Shown: one piece after another, positions 37,301-44,072 of the stretch
Layout: each line of letters begins with the position of its first letter
Numbering within the stretch: position 1 is the first letter of the stretch
Assembly: GCF_954871325.1 (NCBI RefSeq)
Contig: NC_088775.1
Span: 43,749,561-43,813,560, forward strand
DNA from: Gordionus sp. m RMFG-2023
Lineage: Eukaryota; Nematomorpha; Gordioida; Chordodea; Parachordodidae
Length of the DNA stretch: 64,000 nucleotides
Direction: 5' to 3'
The notes under the pieces: model-generated
Database searches by the model: none
What the model was told of the DNA's origin: nothing
Seen by the model: only the letters and a program-made list of their open reading frames with translations
Made by a program: the position numbers and the translations under genes

Positions 37301-39596
37301 GGCGACATCGTTAGTCCCCATAAGAAAACCATATAATAGCTTGTTATGCATAGATTATAGGATATCTGTAAACCCGTGGATAATAACAGTGACTTTACCA
37401 AGAAGAGAGCAATTATTAGCTAACCTAAAGGAGGGAAATTTTTTTCGAAGATAGATTTTTCTAATGTTTATTTACAGATTAAGGTGAATGAGAATACAAG
37501 TAAAATTTTAACAATTACAACACATAGAAGGTTGTTTGCATTCTGCCGATTGCCTTTTGGGTTAAAAGTATCTGACCCAATATTTCAAAAAACAATGGGT
37601 TTTTATTCCAAGGATTAAGTGGAATCATGTAGAAGATGTTTTGATATCAGGTATAACAAAACAGGAGCGATTTAATTTTTTTTATTTCTACAATAAACTT
37701 ATCTAGTGAATAATACTTTAATAAAAGTAATCTATTTAAGAATTAAGTCTTATCTTTCTCTTATATAACTTATCCCTCTAAATATCCTAATTGCTTATTC
37801 TGCTATAAAAGATTATTTTAAAATAATTTGGTCCTGTAAGTATTTTATATGCTTTTTATATTTTAATAAGTAAATAATCTTAGCTTTAAAATAACAAAGA
37901 TCATTATTTATCAAAATATTGTGTGATATAAAAAATCATCTGTATAATAAATATTATTTGTTGTTTGGAAGTAAAGAATATTGCAAAAAACGTGCCTTAA
38001 AAAGCTTTGAAAAAACGTTTTGATTGCAAATTACTTAAACCATATTGACCTTCAAAAATTCCTAGAGGATTTTATGGTCTTACCTAATAAAACTCATATG
38101 GCCACCTTATATATTTAAATTCTTAAAATTTCAAAAAATGGCATCATAAAGTGCTGCTTGCTAAAAATATTACTAGTGAAAATATTTGAACACTGAAATT
38201 TTTTTCAAAATTTGTATTTTCCTAAAGATTTTTAATTACTTTGAAAATTGTTAAATTAGGAAAACTTATACTTTGGAGTTTAAAAACTCATAATTTCAGA
38301 TTTAAATGAGCCAGAGTTATAAAATTTTGATTTGGGTAAAATAATCTGTTTAACTAACATAAAATATTTCATTATATTTTCAAGAATGGTTTCCAAAAGT
38401 CAGATATTTTTGAATAATTTGTCATGAAATGACCTTAAACATTATTCAACAAATTTGTACTGTGGAGTCTTGTCTAAAAATTTAAATCAAACAGATGTGA
38501 ATCTAATTTAAAATAGATAATATTTCATAGAAAATTTGATGTTAAAATTTTAATGGGTCAATTATGTATTTTGTAGAATATTTCACTGAGGGCCCAAGTA
38601 CAACTAACACCATGAAATTGGTGCCCATGCTATCATATCAATTAGGGCACTTTTTTCAAATTGGACAACTTATCAAACAAATTTTTTTTAATGCAAGGAC
38701 CATTAAGATAATATATTTAAAAATATATTTAGTAATCATCATGATTGCTTTTACTATTTATTTGATTCCAATTGAATTAAGATTAATCTCAAATTATAAA
38801 AACAAAGTATTAAATAAAAATTATAAATCAATTATACCAATCTGCTCACACTAAGCTGTAAACCAAACACCAAATTGATCTCTTTACCTTTGAACCATAA
38901 TATAGCAAAGAAATTCTGTGCTACTGCTAACGATTCACCACCAACCCTAAAAACATATATTAAATAATGTATTAAAAAATGCTATTATAGTGAGAACCTA
39001 CCCAAACACAAAACGACCAATACACATAAGCCAATAAGCATTTAAAAATGCTCCAATTGAAAATATAATCTATAAGTAACATATATAGTAATTAAAGAAA
39101 TATTTTTACATTTCCAATTAAAACTAATCCAGCAAATAAGAAAGTGGCAAAACGTATTCCAAATACTTTATCTATAAGATAACCACCAAAAAAACATAGA
39201 ATAATATTTGGCCAAGAATACCATGAATAAAATGCCATAAATTGACTTCCTGAAATGTTAATATCTTTGCGAATTTGATCTTGCAAAGGGGCTGGAGAGT
39301 CATAACAAATACAGGCACCTACATTTAATTTGATTAATTATTATATATATATGATTACCAAATCCCACAAAACAAGATAAAATTAAAATACAAAACCTAT
39401 AAAAGGCTCTATTAGGGTCAAATAAAGTTTTATTCTTATCAATATTGCTATAAAGTTCATGTGAATTAACGAATATTATTTTGCTATTGTTCTTAAGATC
39501 ATATATTTGATCATTAAATTTTTTATTATTATAATTTTTTAGGCTTTTTTGCAAAAGAATAGACTTTTCTGATATATTATTTGATTCATAGCTCAT
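12958..39596 (-). CDS. MFSD1: MFSD1, lysosomal MFS transporter (11 exons, 21.5-kb intron)
   Basis: I assembled eleven minus-strand exons: 39596-39359, 39318-39110, 39069-39002, 38946-38838, 17313-17217, 17083-16907, 15892-15772, 15609-15553, 14319-14062, 13952-13840 and 13337-12958. All have GT-AG borders and matching phases, giving 609 codons including the stop. The product follows animal MFSD1 from start to end: a CYDSPAPLQ loop, YSWPNIILCFFGGYLIDKVF, GGESLAVAQN, GSTV, a charged central loop, FFQNKFG, LVSYEVPAYQLGTAYG and GYLFLEIFF. MFSD1 has 12 membrane helices, sits in lysosomes with GLMP and exports dipeptides. The N-terminal tail has an acidic dileucine (EKSILL, residues 10-15), the known kind of lysosomal sorting signal. 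About 140 residues longer than the human protein, as I recall it, because both tails are extended. The start is the ATG at 39596; an in-frame stop lies upstream. No frame break is seen, so it is likely functional. Confidence 0.9.
13840..13952 (-). CDS. MFSD1: MFSD1 exon 10
   Basis: This exon codes for MQAFMNGGLALFSQVAGALV and then DFKGYLFLEIFF, matching the family's MQSIQN and GYLFLEVFF blocks (helices 11-12). It leaves in phase 1 at TTTA/GTAAAT. Confidence 0.92.
14062..14319 (-). CDS. MFSD1: MFSD1 exon 9
   Basis: This exon codes for IVYIISAFISPILGFVVDKV, then GRNLTWITI, a helix, and LLGISYSILASALWPLVSYE ending at QLGTAYG. It is the best-conserved exon of the C-terminal half and is noticeably richer in G and C than its surroundings. 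It enters in phase 2 and leaves in phase 2 at GGATT/GTGAGT. Confidence 0.94.
14853..15431. mobile_element. hAT-like MITE in MFSD1 intron 8
   Basis: The ends are CAGCGTCTACATGA and its inverse, each next to long G runs. The flanking octamers TCCGAACC and TTCGGACC agree at six of eight positions and probably represent an aged 8-bp duplication. The interior is non-coding AT-rich DNA. It lies between exons 9 and 8 and is oriented neutrally with respect to the gene. Confidence 0.65.
15553..15892 (-). CDS. MFSD1: MFSD1 exons 7-8 (start of C-terminal domain)
   Basis: Exon 7 (15892-15772) codes for EDKAEKVSIKDIKDFPLN and the seventh helix (WLINIVCVTYYVALFTFIGL). Exon 8 (15609-15553) codes for PFFQNKFGLSLARASVVN. 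Both match the family's KDF-WLI and FFxxKFG blocks. The intron between them is 162 bp. Confidence 0.9.
16907..17313 (-). CDS. MFSD1: MFSD1 exons 5-6 (GSTV block, TM6 and central loop)
   Basis: Exon 5 (17313-17217) starts in phase 0 with GSTVSFNALV, which directly continues exon 4. Exon 6 (17083-16907) codes for TM6 (LTCLLSFVSALLLIYMDRRA) and a charged cytoplasmic loop ending NIVTNK. The splice out of exon 6 at AAAG/GT gives a phase-1 join to exon 7. The loop is longer than in vertebrates and rich in Asn, Glu and Lys. Confidence 0.9.
17879..18150 (+). repeat. hAT-type terminal sequences (TAGTGTTGT family), two direct copies
   Basis: TAGTGTTGTTAAACAGCTCG at 17879 and TAGTGTTGTCGAAAAAATGAG at 18092 match the end of the MITE at 57585. 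The first is followed by the same GCTCGATTTGAGCCGA / AAAACGGCTAACTCAA subterminal sequence. No inverted partner end is visible, so these look like end fragments left by incomplete or rearranged copies. Confidence 0.55.
18335..20990 (+). repeat. Satellite array S1, forward: ~300-bp unit, about 9 copies
   Basis: Units start near 18471, 18779, 19081, 19381, 19695, 20008, 20308, 20609 and 20885, with a partial unit before them. Each carries GAAGCACTAACGATGAAA, then TTAGTGCTTCGTTAGTAGAG, TAGCCGAATTTAAGAATAAA, GGCGACGTGCCAAAACAAAA and a terminal ATTTAGTGCTTAATTAGTG. Two junction types occur: one with GCGTGAAGTTGGCCGAAC (about 308-314 bp units) and one with GAGGTCAAATTTTGGC (about 301 bp). The repeated peptides of 60-90 residues read from it are only satellite frames. 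The array lies in the giant intron of MFSD1. Confidence 0.95.
20991..22640. other. Spacer between the two opposed satellite arrays
   Basis: This is 1.6 kb of non-satellite DNA at the centre of the inverted array. It contains a GGCCCG-rich modular repeat (about 21410-21790) and a retroelement-like protein fragment (22115-22290). The remainder is AT-rich and unrecognised. Confidence 0.6.
22115..22290 (+). pseudogene. LINE-type retroelement protein fragment
   Basis: The plus strand reads CDRCKHIINKSLTAAHITNN, then RPDGMTTIPWALGKSLI. The RPDGxTxxPW-xGK-L pattern is a conserved segment downstream of reverse transcriptase in many invertebrate non-LTR element proteins. Nothing else of the element is recognisable on either side. 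It is GC-richer than the flanks, consistent with former coding sequence. Confidence 0.45.
22655..26150 (-). repeat. Satellite array S1, reverse: ~300-bp unit, about 12 copies
   Basis: This is the inverse complement of the array at 18.3-21.0 kb, with the CATCGTTAGTGCTTTC boundary recurring about every 275-305 bp from 22897 to 26135. The units nearest the centre (22.7-23.8 kb) lack short blocks, while the outer ones are closer to the consensus. The last two units use the CCAACTTCACGCTTAAATCG junction type, mirroring the outer end of the forward array. The two arrays together make an 8-kb inverted repeat. Confidence 0.95.
26440..26950 (+). repeat. 14-bp GCGAATGCATTA array, forward
   Basis: Degenerate head-to-tail copies of a 12-14 bp unit, roughly GCGAATGCATTACC, run for about 500 bp. 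The unit core (GCATTCGCGAATGC when paired) is close to palindromic. A 162-residue open frame through this array has no protein-like character. Confidence 0.85.
27012..28751 (+). mobile_element. Small LTR retroelement fossil C with paired LTRs
   Basis: Two direct repeats, 27012-27254 and 28529-28751, both start TGTTACAT and share the ending CATTATCGTTTTTTAAACTT plus a TTAATA tail. The 5' copy is followed at once by TTTGGCGACGAGG, a common tRNA primer-binding-type sequence in Gypsy elements. The 3' copy is preceded by the purine tract GGTGGGAAAGGAGATA. AATAT flanks both ends as a 5-bp duplication. The 1.27-kb interior has only Gag-like traces and a tandem repeat, so this is a short non-autonomous or heavily deleted copy. 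The LTRs differ by several indels, suggesting moderate age. Confidence 0.85.
27665..27985 (+). repeat. ~75-bp tandem repeat inside LTR element C
   Basis: Four to five diverged copies of a unit containing TTCCATGGATTATAGAATTT, GATAAAGGGCACTATCAAAA and GATTGATGCAGCCTATTTAG. The repeat occupies a quarter of the interior of the LTR element. Confidence 0.8.
28752..30090. other. AT-rich intron segment, no recognised gene
   Basis: Lies between LTR element C and the reverse 14-bp array. I see a GGCCCG/GGCCTGAG-rich modular repeat at about 29755-30010, related to the one at 5.4 kb. Otherwise nothing can be named. Confidence 0.5.
30105..30455 (-). repeat. 14-bp GCGAATGCATTA array, reverse
   Basis: Copies of ATGCATTCGCGATA and variants at a 14-bp period form the inverse complement of the array at 26440-26950. 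The two arrays bracket LTR element C and about 1.3 kb of further sequence. Confidence 0.85.
30530..31275 (+). pseudogene. Unrecognised former coding segment
   Basis: The stretch is clearly GC-richer than its surroundings. It begins with an ATG frame (MNPIMQNRSTDMNPLPQLLA) and contains a second frame with MPDFHDQYIAKLMLVNRVEW and DKHVRPCKTMMLAEMITYVA, then a third around 31077. The frames do not connect cleanly and I do not recognise a family. It could be a decayed transposase or a retrocopy sitting in the MFSD1 intron. Confidence 0.25.
31276..32823. other. AT-rich intron segment with a weak tRNA-like sequence and a short hairpin
   Basis: At 31455-31530 there is an A-box-like GAGTGGTTGGTCGACTGAC and a degenerate B-box-like GAGGTCAATCC, so possibly a decayed tRNA-derived repeat. 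At 32427-32448 CCATGACTT and AAGTCATGG form a 9-bp perfect hairpin stem. A charged peptide near 32690-32780 could be a Gag trace. No gene can be supported. Confidence 0.35.
32824..33000 (+). repeat. hAT-type end with CGACTCGAGTCG and AGTCGGCTC subterminal repeats
   Basis: TAGTGTTGTTAAAAAGTCGAG starts at 32824 and shares its first 14 bases with the hAT-type ends at 17879 and 57585. It is followed by the palindrome CGACTCGAGTCG and then four copies of CTTAGTCGGCTCACTTAGT-like units. No partner end is visible before the 118-bp satellite. Confidence 0.6.
33001..33590. other. AT-rich segment, no feature recognised
   Basis: Extremely T/A-rich DNA with a short direct duplication around 33400-33470 (ATATTTTAAG / AGAGGTGGTTTTTC). 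Nothing coding. Confidence 0.5.
33595..36495 (+). repeat. Satellite S2: ~118-bp monomer, about 24 copies, higher-order organised
   Basis: The monomer contains TGGAGATGTACCATAGATAA, the perfect 12-bp palindrome TGACAATTGTCA, TTTTTTTGACGTAAATGGGC and TAAAATAAGCATTGCTAAC. Variants recur in a fixed order: monomers with CATAATCGTTG, then CATAATCTTTGTC, then a deleted TTTAAAGGAATTT form, then CATAATCTTTGTC with AAGCTTTGC. This gives a repeating block of five or six monomers (about 0.6-0.7 kb) at least three times between 34.1 and 36.1 kb. The first three monomers are more diverged. It lies in the giant MFSD1 intron. Confidence 0.95.
36530..37680 (+). mobile_element. Ty3/Gypsy fossil D (protease and RT remains)
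   Basis: A heavily decayed plus-strand Gypsy internal region. About 36660-36730 resembles the retropepsin active site (a LDIGAEISLM-like peptide) and 37190-37670 resembles RT. The segment from 37485 is almost the same sequence as the start of the window (fossil A), so both belong to one family. It carries many breaks and has no LTRs in place; it abuts satellite S2 on the left. Old and dead. Confidence 0.75.
37681..38837. other. 5' end of MFSD1 intron 4, no other feature
   Basis: AT-rich intron DNA between the Gypsy fossil and MFSD1 exon 4. A 96-residue plus-strand frame at 38564-38854 runs antisense over the exon border and is not protein-like. Confidence 0.6.
38838..39596 (-). CDS. MFSD1: MFSD1 exons 1-4 (N-terminal tail to TM4-5 region)
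   Basis: Exons 39596-39359, 39318-39110, 39069-39002 and 38946-38838 are separated by introns of only 40, 40 and 55 bp. Exon 1 codes for a 57-residue hydrophilic N-terminus followed by DPNRAFYRF and the first membrane helix. Exon 2 carries the CYDSPAPLQ lumenal loop and YSWPNIILCFFGG. Exon 3 carries NAYWLMCIGRFVFG. Exon 4 carries GGESLAVAQN and FKGKEINLVFGLQLS. These are the most conserved blocks of the family. Confidence 0.93.
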
Positions 39597-39599
39597 ATT

Positions 39600-39980
39600 C
39601 ACTATAATGAATGATTTTGAGTTACATTTAGCTGTTATAAAAAATTATAATTGACATTATTAAGGGTCAGCAATTTTGGCAAAAAATAACTTATTTTAAA
39701 AAAAATACTTAAAAAATAACACAATTACGTAATTCACTTTTTTGATTTAATTGCTATTTTAGTTGGTCTGATATATTAAGGGTGATATTTTTGTTTAATT
39801 CTTAAATAATATAATACTCTTTTTATTTGAGGTTATATGAAAAAATGTCTATCTCACACATTATTCAATTTTATTTATGTTACAGTAAAGAAATAACAAA
39901 AAAGTAAAATATTATTTAAATTGGGCTATAAAAGAAATGTCAAAAAACAAAAATTTTAGGCTATGCCGATTATATATAAT
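39600..39980. promoter_or_regulatory. Upstream region of MFSD1
   Basis: About 380 bp of AT-rich DNA separate the MFSD1 start codon from a transposon boundary at 39981. Any promoter and 5' UTR must lie here or inside the transposon, unless there is an upstream non-coding exon. I see no distinctive TATA or initiator element that stands out from the AT-rich background. Confidence 0.3.
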
Positions 39981-40359
39981 CATATGCGTAGCCAAGGGAG
40001 GGGAGGCAAGGGTAATTTTTCCCCCCCCCACCCCTCTTCAGAAATTTATCACTTTTTGTGAATATCATTATAAGCTAATAAAAAATATTCCCCTAAGTCC
40101 TCTCCCTACTGTCTGACCCTCAAAAATGTATGCATATATCTTAAACAATAATTTGAAAGAAAGAAGGTAAAAGTTGATATTTTTTTTATAAAACTATTCA
40201 TCATAATATATACATTTTTGGGAAAAAGCATTTATATATAAAAAGTGTGAACCAAAAATGTTTTTTAAGAAATGGAATATAAGCCAAAGATAAGTTTTAA
40301 GACAAAAGTGAAATGTATTATAATTATTAATAATAGATCCATAAAATTATTAAATAATA

Positions 40360-40492
40360 TAATAAATATAATATAACAAATATAATATATCAAATATAAT
40401 ATATCAAATATAGTATATCAAATATAATATATCAAATATAATATATCAAATATAATATATCAAATATAATATATCAAATATAATATATCAAT
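40360..40492 (-). repeat. 14-bp tail array of the longer RTE copy
   Basis: About nine copies of a 14-bp unit (TATCAAATATAATA on the plus strand) follow the 3' end of the LINE, which is read on the minus strand. RTE-clade elements typically end in short tandem repeats instead of a simple poly(A). Confidence 0.9.
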
Positions 40493-40505
40493 TTTTTTTT
40501 TCTCT

Positions 40506-42617
40506 TTAGCTTTCACCTTTTCTGGTGGTAAGCTCCTTCAACATCTCTCTCCACTTTATGTTATTCGTACAATCTCTTTTATCTATTTTATACTTCTTTA
40601 TATTGGCTCTAACTTTATGGCCCCATTGAAGTTTTGGCCTTCCTCTTTTACGTTTGCCCATCACTTCCAATCTTTCAACTTTATTTCCTATGTAGTTCAT
40701 AGGCCTTCTCATTGTGTGCCCATACCACCTAAGTCTGTTTACCATTAACTTAGTCTTAATGGGCACTACCTTTAAACTATTTAGTATTCTTGTACTGCGC
40801 ACCTTATCCTTTCTTGTTACCCCAGCAATCATCCTCAGCATTCTCATCTCCATAGTTTGTAGACTTCTCTCGTCTGATTCTTTGGTTGGCCATGTTTCCG
40901 AACTATATAGAATAGTTGGTTGTACCATGGAACTGTAAATTTTTCCCTTTAATTTGTGTGGGATTCTTTTGTCAAATAGCACTCCAGATAAAGATCTCCA
41001 CTTTAACCACCCTTGATTAATCTTATTCTTTATCTCTTTTTCTATTGTGCCGTTTGTTTGTATAGTGGAGCCCAAATATTTGCAGCTTTCAATTGCGGAT
41101 ATCTGCCAATCATTTATATCAATACTCTCCGTTTCATCTCCTCCTATCACCATATACTCCGTCTTTTCTCTATTTACTTTTAATCCGTGCGTTTCTAGGA
41201 TATTTATCCAATTCACTAACCTTTCTTTCATTTCATCCTTGGATTCGGCAAGTATCACAATATCATCTGCAAATATCATATTCCACGGGACTGTTTGAGG
41301 TATAGACTGTGCTAATACATCTATTACTGTAATGAAGAGAAGTGGGCTGAGAGCCGACCCTTGATGAACTCCTTCGGCTATTGTGAAGCCTGCTGAAGTA
41401 CCTGTTGTGCTACGGACCATTGTTGTATGTCCCATATACATATCCTCTATTATTCTTATATATTTTTCGGGAACTTTTTTGTGGCGTAGCGCCCACCAGA
41501 TAAGTTTTCTTGGGATTCTATCGAAGGCCTTTTCTAGATCGAGAAAGACCATATGTAGCTTTTTGTTCTTTTCCCTGTATTTTTCACTCATTTGCCTAAT
41601 TGCATGGATAGCATCGGTTGTTGATCTTCCAGGCATAAAGCCAAACTGTGTCTCTCCTATTTCGATTATATCTCTTAATCTTTTTTCTATTATTTTTTCG
41701 TATAGTTTTAGACAGTGTGACATTAGTTTTATGCCCCTGTAATTTTGACAATTGTGTGGATCCCCTTTATTTTTGAAGATAGGAACTAGATAGCTCTGCC
41801 TCCATTTTTGGGGGACCTCTTCATTTCCAAGTATTTTATTGTACAGATTTGTGAGGAGATGTATTCCATCATCTCCTAGTGCTTTAAGGCTTTCTATTGG
41901 AATATCGTCTGGACCCCTAGCTTTGTTGTTTTTCATATGCTTGAGGCATGTGATTATTTCTTGTTCTTTTATAGGTTGTACAAGGTTTTGACAAGGGGAG
42001 TGTTCGTCGAGATGCAATATGTGGGAATTAAAGTTGAGAAGCTCCTGAAAATATTCTTTCCATCTATTCATTATTTCTTTTTCCTTTATTATCAATTTCC
42101 CATCTTTATTTTTGATTACTTTCGGAGCTCCGTTTATATCCCTAGAGTTCTTTTCTCGCTGTTTGGCTAATCTGTATATTTTATTTTGCCCTTCTTTGGT
42201 ATGTAGATCTTCGTACATGTCATCGTATGCCATAGATTTGGCCCTAGCCACCGCCTTTGTAGCTAATCTCTTGGATTTTTTGTATCTTGACTTGTCATCT
42301 GCATTTTTGGATTTGTACCATATTTTATAAAGGGCTTTTTTCTCCTGTATAGTGGTTTGTACCTCTTGATTCCACCACCATAGTTCTTTGTGTGATTTGT
42401 TGCCTCCTCTTGTCAAGCCTAGCGTCGATTTTGCAGTGTCTATTAATCTGGATGAAAGGTCTGTCCATATTTTTTCACTGACTTGTGAGCAATTTATTGT
42501 TTCAATGTTTGCATTGATTGCAAAGGCATCTGTAATTGTTTTTAATTTGCCCCATTTGATGCGTGGTTCCAGTTTTATCTTATTTTGAGTGGATTTATTT
42601 GAGATTTGTAAATCCAT
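40506..42617 (-). CDS. RTE LINE reverse transcriptase
   Basis: A 703-residue frame. The N-terminal part has the KKALYKIWYK and MNRWKEYFQELLN linker typical of RTE elements. RT motifs run from about residue 240: the PDDIPIESLKALG region, NYRGIKLMSHCLKLYEKIIE, FGFMPGRSTTDAIHAIRQM, LDLEKAFDR, HQGSALSPLLF, and the catalytic FADD near residue 450, then KYLGSTIQ. The C-terminal region has the SSETWP, LRWYGHTMRR and KRGRPKLQW blocks. It catalyses target-primed reverse transcription in the nucleus. The first ATG is internal to the original single polyprotein, so this frame is a piece, not a full protein. Confidence 0.95.
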   Translation of the reverse strand: MDLQISNKSTQNKIKLEPRIKWGKLKTITDAFAINANIETINCSQVSEKIWTDLSSRLIDTAKSTLGLTRGGNKSHKELWWWNQEVQTTIQEKKALYKIWYKSKNADDKSRYKKSKRLATKAVARAKSMAYDDMYEDLHTKEGQNKIYRLAKQREKNSRDINGAPKVIKNKDGKLIIKEKEIMNRWKEYFQELLNFNSHILHLDEHSPCQNLVQPIKEQEIITCLKHMKNNKARGPDDIPIESLKALGDDGIHLLTNLYNKILGNEEVPQKWRQSYLVPIFKNKGDPHNCQNYRGIKLMSHCLKLYEKIIEKRLRDIIEIGETQFGFMPGRSTTDAIHAIRQMSEKYREKNKKLHMVFLDLEKAFDRIPRKLIWWALRHKKVPEKYIRIIEDMYMGHTTMVRSTTGTSAGFTIAEGVHQGSALSPLLFITVIDVLAQSIPQTVPWNMIFADDIVILAESKDEMKERLVNWINILETHGLKVNREKTEYMVIGGDETESIDINDWQISAIESCKYLGSTIQTNGTIEKEIKNKINQGWLKWRSLSGVLFDKRIPHKLKGKIYSSMVQPTILYSSETWPTKESDERSLQTMEMRMLRMIAGVTRKDKVRSTRILNSLKVVPIKTKLMVNRLRWYGHTMRRPMNYIGNKVERLEVMGKRKRGRPKLQWGHKVRANIKKYKIDKRDCTNNIKWREMLKELTTRKGES

Positions 42618-42619
42618 GA

Positions 42620-43126
42620 TTAGTAGCTTGTGTTGCGCGGCGATATCTTCTCCTGGGATGACTTGCAGTCTATTACATCTTTTAATCTTCTGCGAGAGAT
42701 TAGCATGTAATCTATCTGTGTTTTCCTAGTACCACTTTCATATGTTATTAAATGACTATCTTTTTTCCTATAGTAGGTGTTGGTTAAGGCAAGGTCGAAG
42801 GCTTGCGCAAATTTCAGTACGTGCTCTCCTTCATCATTTCTTTCTCCGTATCCAAAACCACCATGATGCCTTTTGTAGCTATCTCTTGCTTTCCCCACAT
42901 GCGCATTTAAATCACCACCAATTATGACTAGGTCATCCTTAGGGATTTCCATTACGGCTTCATCAAGGATAGCTCTAAAGTCATCTTTCTCTTCTTCCTT
43001 GCAACCCGTTTGAGGAGCATATACTGATAGGATGTGTAGTATTGATTGACCAATGCAGAGTTTTATCTTCATTAGTCTATCAGAGATCCTGTTGACTTCT
43101 ACAACTGAGGAGGTTAGATATTGCAA
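42620..43126 (-). pseudogene. RTE LINE AP endonuclease, 5'-truncated
   Basis: Codes for the exonuclease-endonuclease-phosphatase fold: SVYAPQTGCKEEEKDDFRAI, the IIGGDLNAHVG metal-site block, GYGERNDEGEHVLKFAQ, TNTYYRKKDSHLITYESG and QIDYMLISRRR. The N-terminal strands carrying the first catalytic residues are absent because the copy is 5'-truncated. Near 42665 the frame shifts by one base: the expected continuation (a VIPGEDIAAQHKLL-like stretch into MDLQIS) is present in the frame of the RT. Proteins of this group are often mis-annotated as craniofacial development protein 2. Confidence 0.9.
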
Positions 43127-43566
43127 ATATAATATATCAAATATAATATATCAAATATAATATATCAAATATAATATATCAAATATAATATATCAAATAT
43201 AATATATCAAATATAATATATCAAATATAATATATCAAATATAATATATCAAATATAATATATCAAATATAATATATCAAATATAATATATCAAATATAA
43301 TATATCAAATATAATATATCAAATATAATATATCAAATATAATATATCAAATATAATATATCAAATATAATATATCAAATATAATATATCAAATATAATA
43401 TATCAAATATAATATATCAAATATAATATATCAAATATAATATATCAAATATAATATATCAAATATAATATATCAAATATAATATATCAAATATAATATA
43501 TCAAATATAATATATCAAATATAATATATCAAATATAATATATCAAATATAATATATCAAATATTT
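43127..43566 (-). repeat. 14-bp tandem array between the two RTE copies
   Basis: About 31 nearly perfect copies of TATCAAATATAATA. On the minus strand the array is the 3' tail of the short LINE copy at 43567-43953 and at the same time the insertion point of the longer copy. Confidence 0.95.
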
Positions 43567-43953
43567 TTTTTTTTTTTTTTCTCCTTAGCTTTCACCTTTT
43601 CTGGTGGTAAGCTCCTTCAACATCTCTCTCCACTTTATGTTATTCGTACAATCTCTTTTATCTATTTTAAACTTCTTTATATTGGCTCTAACTTTATGGC
43701 CCCATTGAAGTTTTGGCCTTCCTCTTTTACGTTTGCCCATCACTTCCAATCTTTCAACTTTATTTCCTATGTAGTTCATAGGCCTTCTCATTGTGTGCCC
43801 ATACCACCTAAGTCTGTTTACCATTAACTTAGTCTTAATGGGCACTACCTTTAAACTATTTAGTATTCTTGTACTGCGCACCTTATCCTTTCTTGTTACC
43901 CCAGCAATCATCCTCAGCATTCTCATCTCCATAGTTTGTAGACTTCTTATCAA
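43567..43953 (-). mobile_element. RTE-type LINE, short 3'-end copy 1
   Basis: Contains only the last 122 codons of the LINE (from the SLQTMEMRMLRMIAGVTRKD block to the same stop) and a 16-base A run. It is nearly identical to the matching part of copy 2; one visible difference is KKF for KKY. The 5' truncation joins directly to a 14-bp array. The near-identity indicates that both insertions are recent. Confidence 0.93.
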
Positions 43954-44072
43954 ATATAATATATCAAATATAATATATCAAATATAATATATCAAATATA
44001 ATATATTAAATATAATATATCAAATATAATATATCAAATATAATATATCAAATATAATATATCAAATATAAT
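43954..44072 (-). repeat. 14-bp array beyond RTE copy 1
   Basis: About eight further copies of the same 14-bp unit, with one ATTAAA variant. It may be the tail of a third, earlier LINE copy or the original target array. Confidence 0.9.

Larger units (their letters stand above)
40493..43126 (-). mobile_element. RTE-type LINE, 5'-truncated copy 2
   Basis: A non-LTR retrotransposon read on the minus strand, with the C-terminal two thirds of an AP endonuclease (43126-42620) and a complete reverse transcriptase with C-terminal domain (42617-40506). It is followed by an A-rich stretch and a 14-bp tandem tail. The 5' end is truncated within the endonuclease and joins directly to another 14-bp array. 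One frame change separates the two domains (see those entries). The reading frame is otherwise intact over 2.1 kb, so the copy is young. Confidence 0.93.

Noticed and set aside
40714-42927. Several plus-strand frames of 60-120 residues
   Set aside because: They lie antisense to the RTE LINE frames and have no family features.
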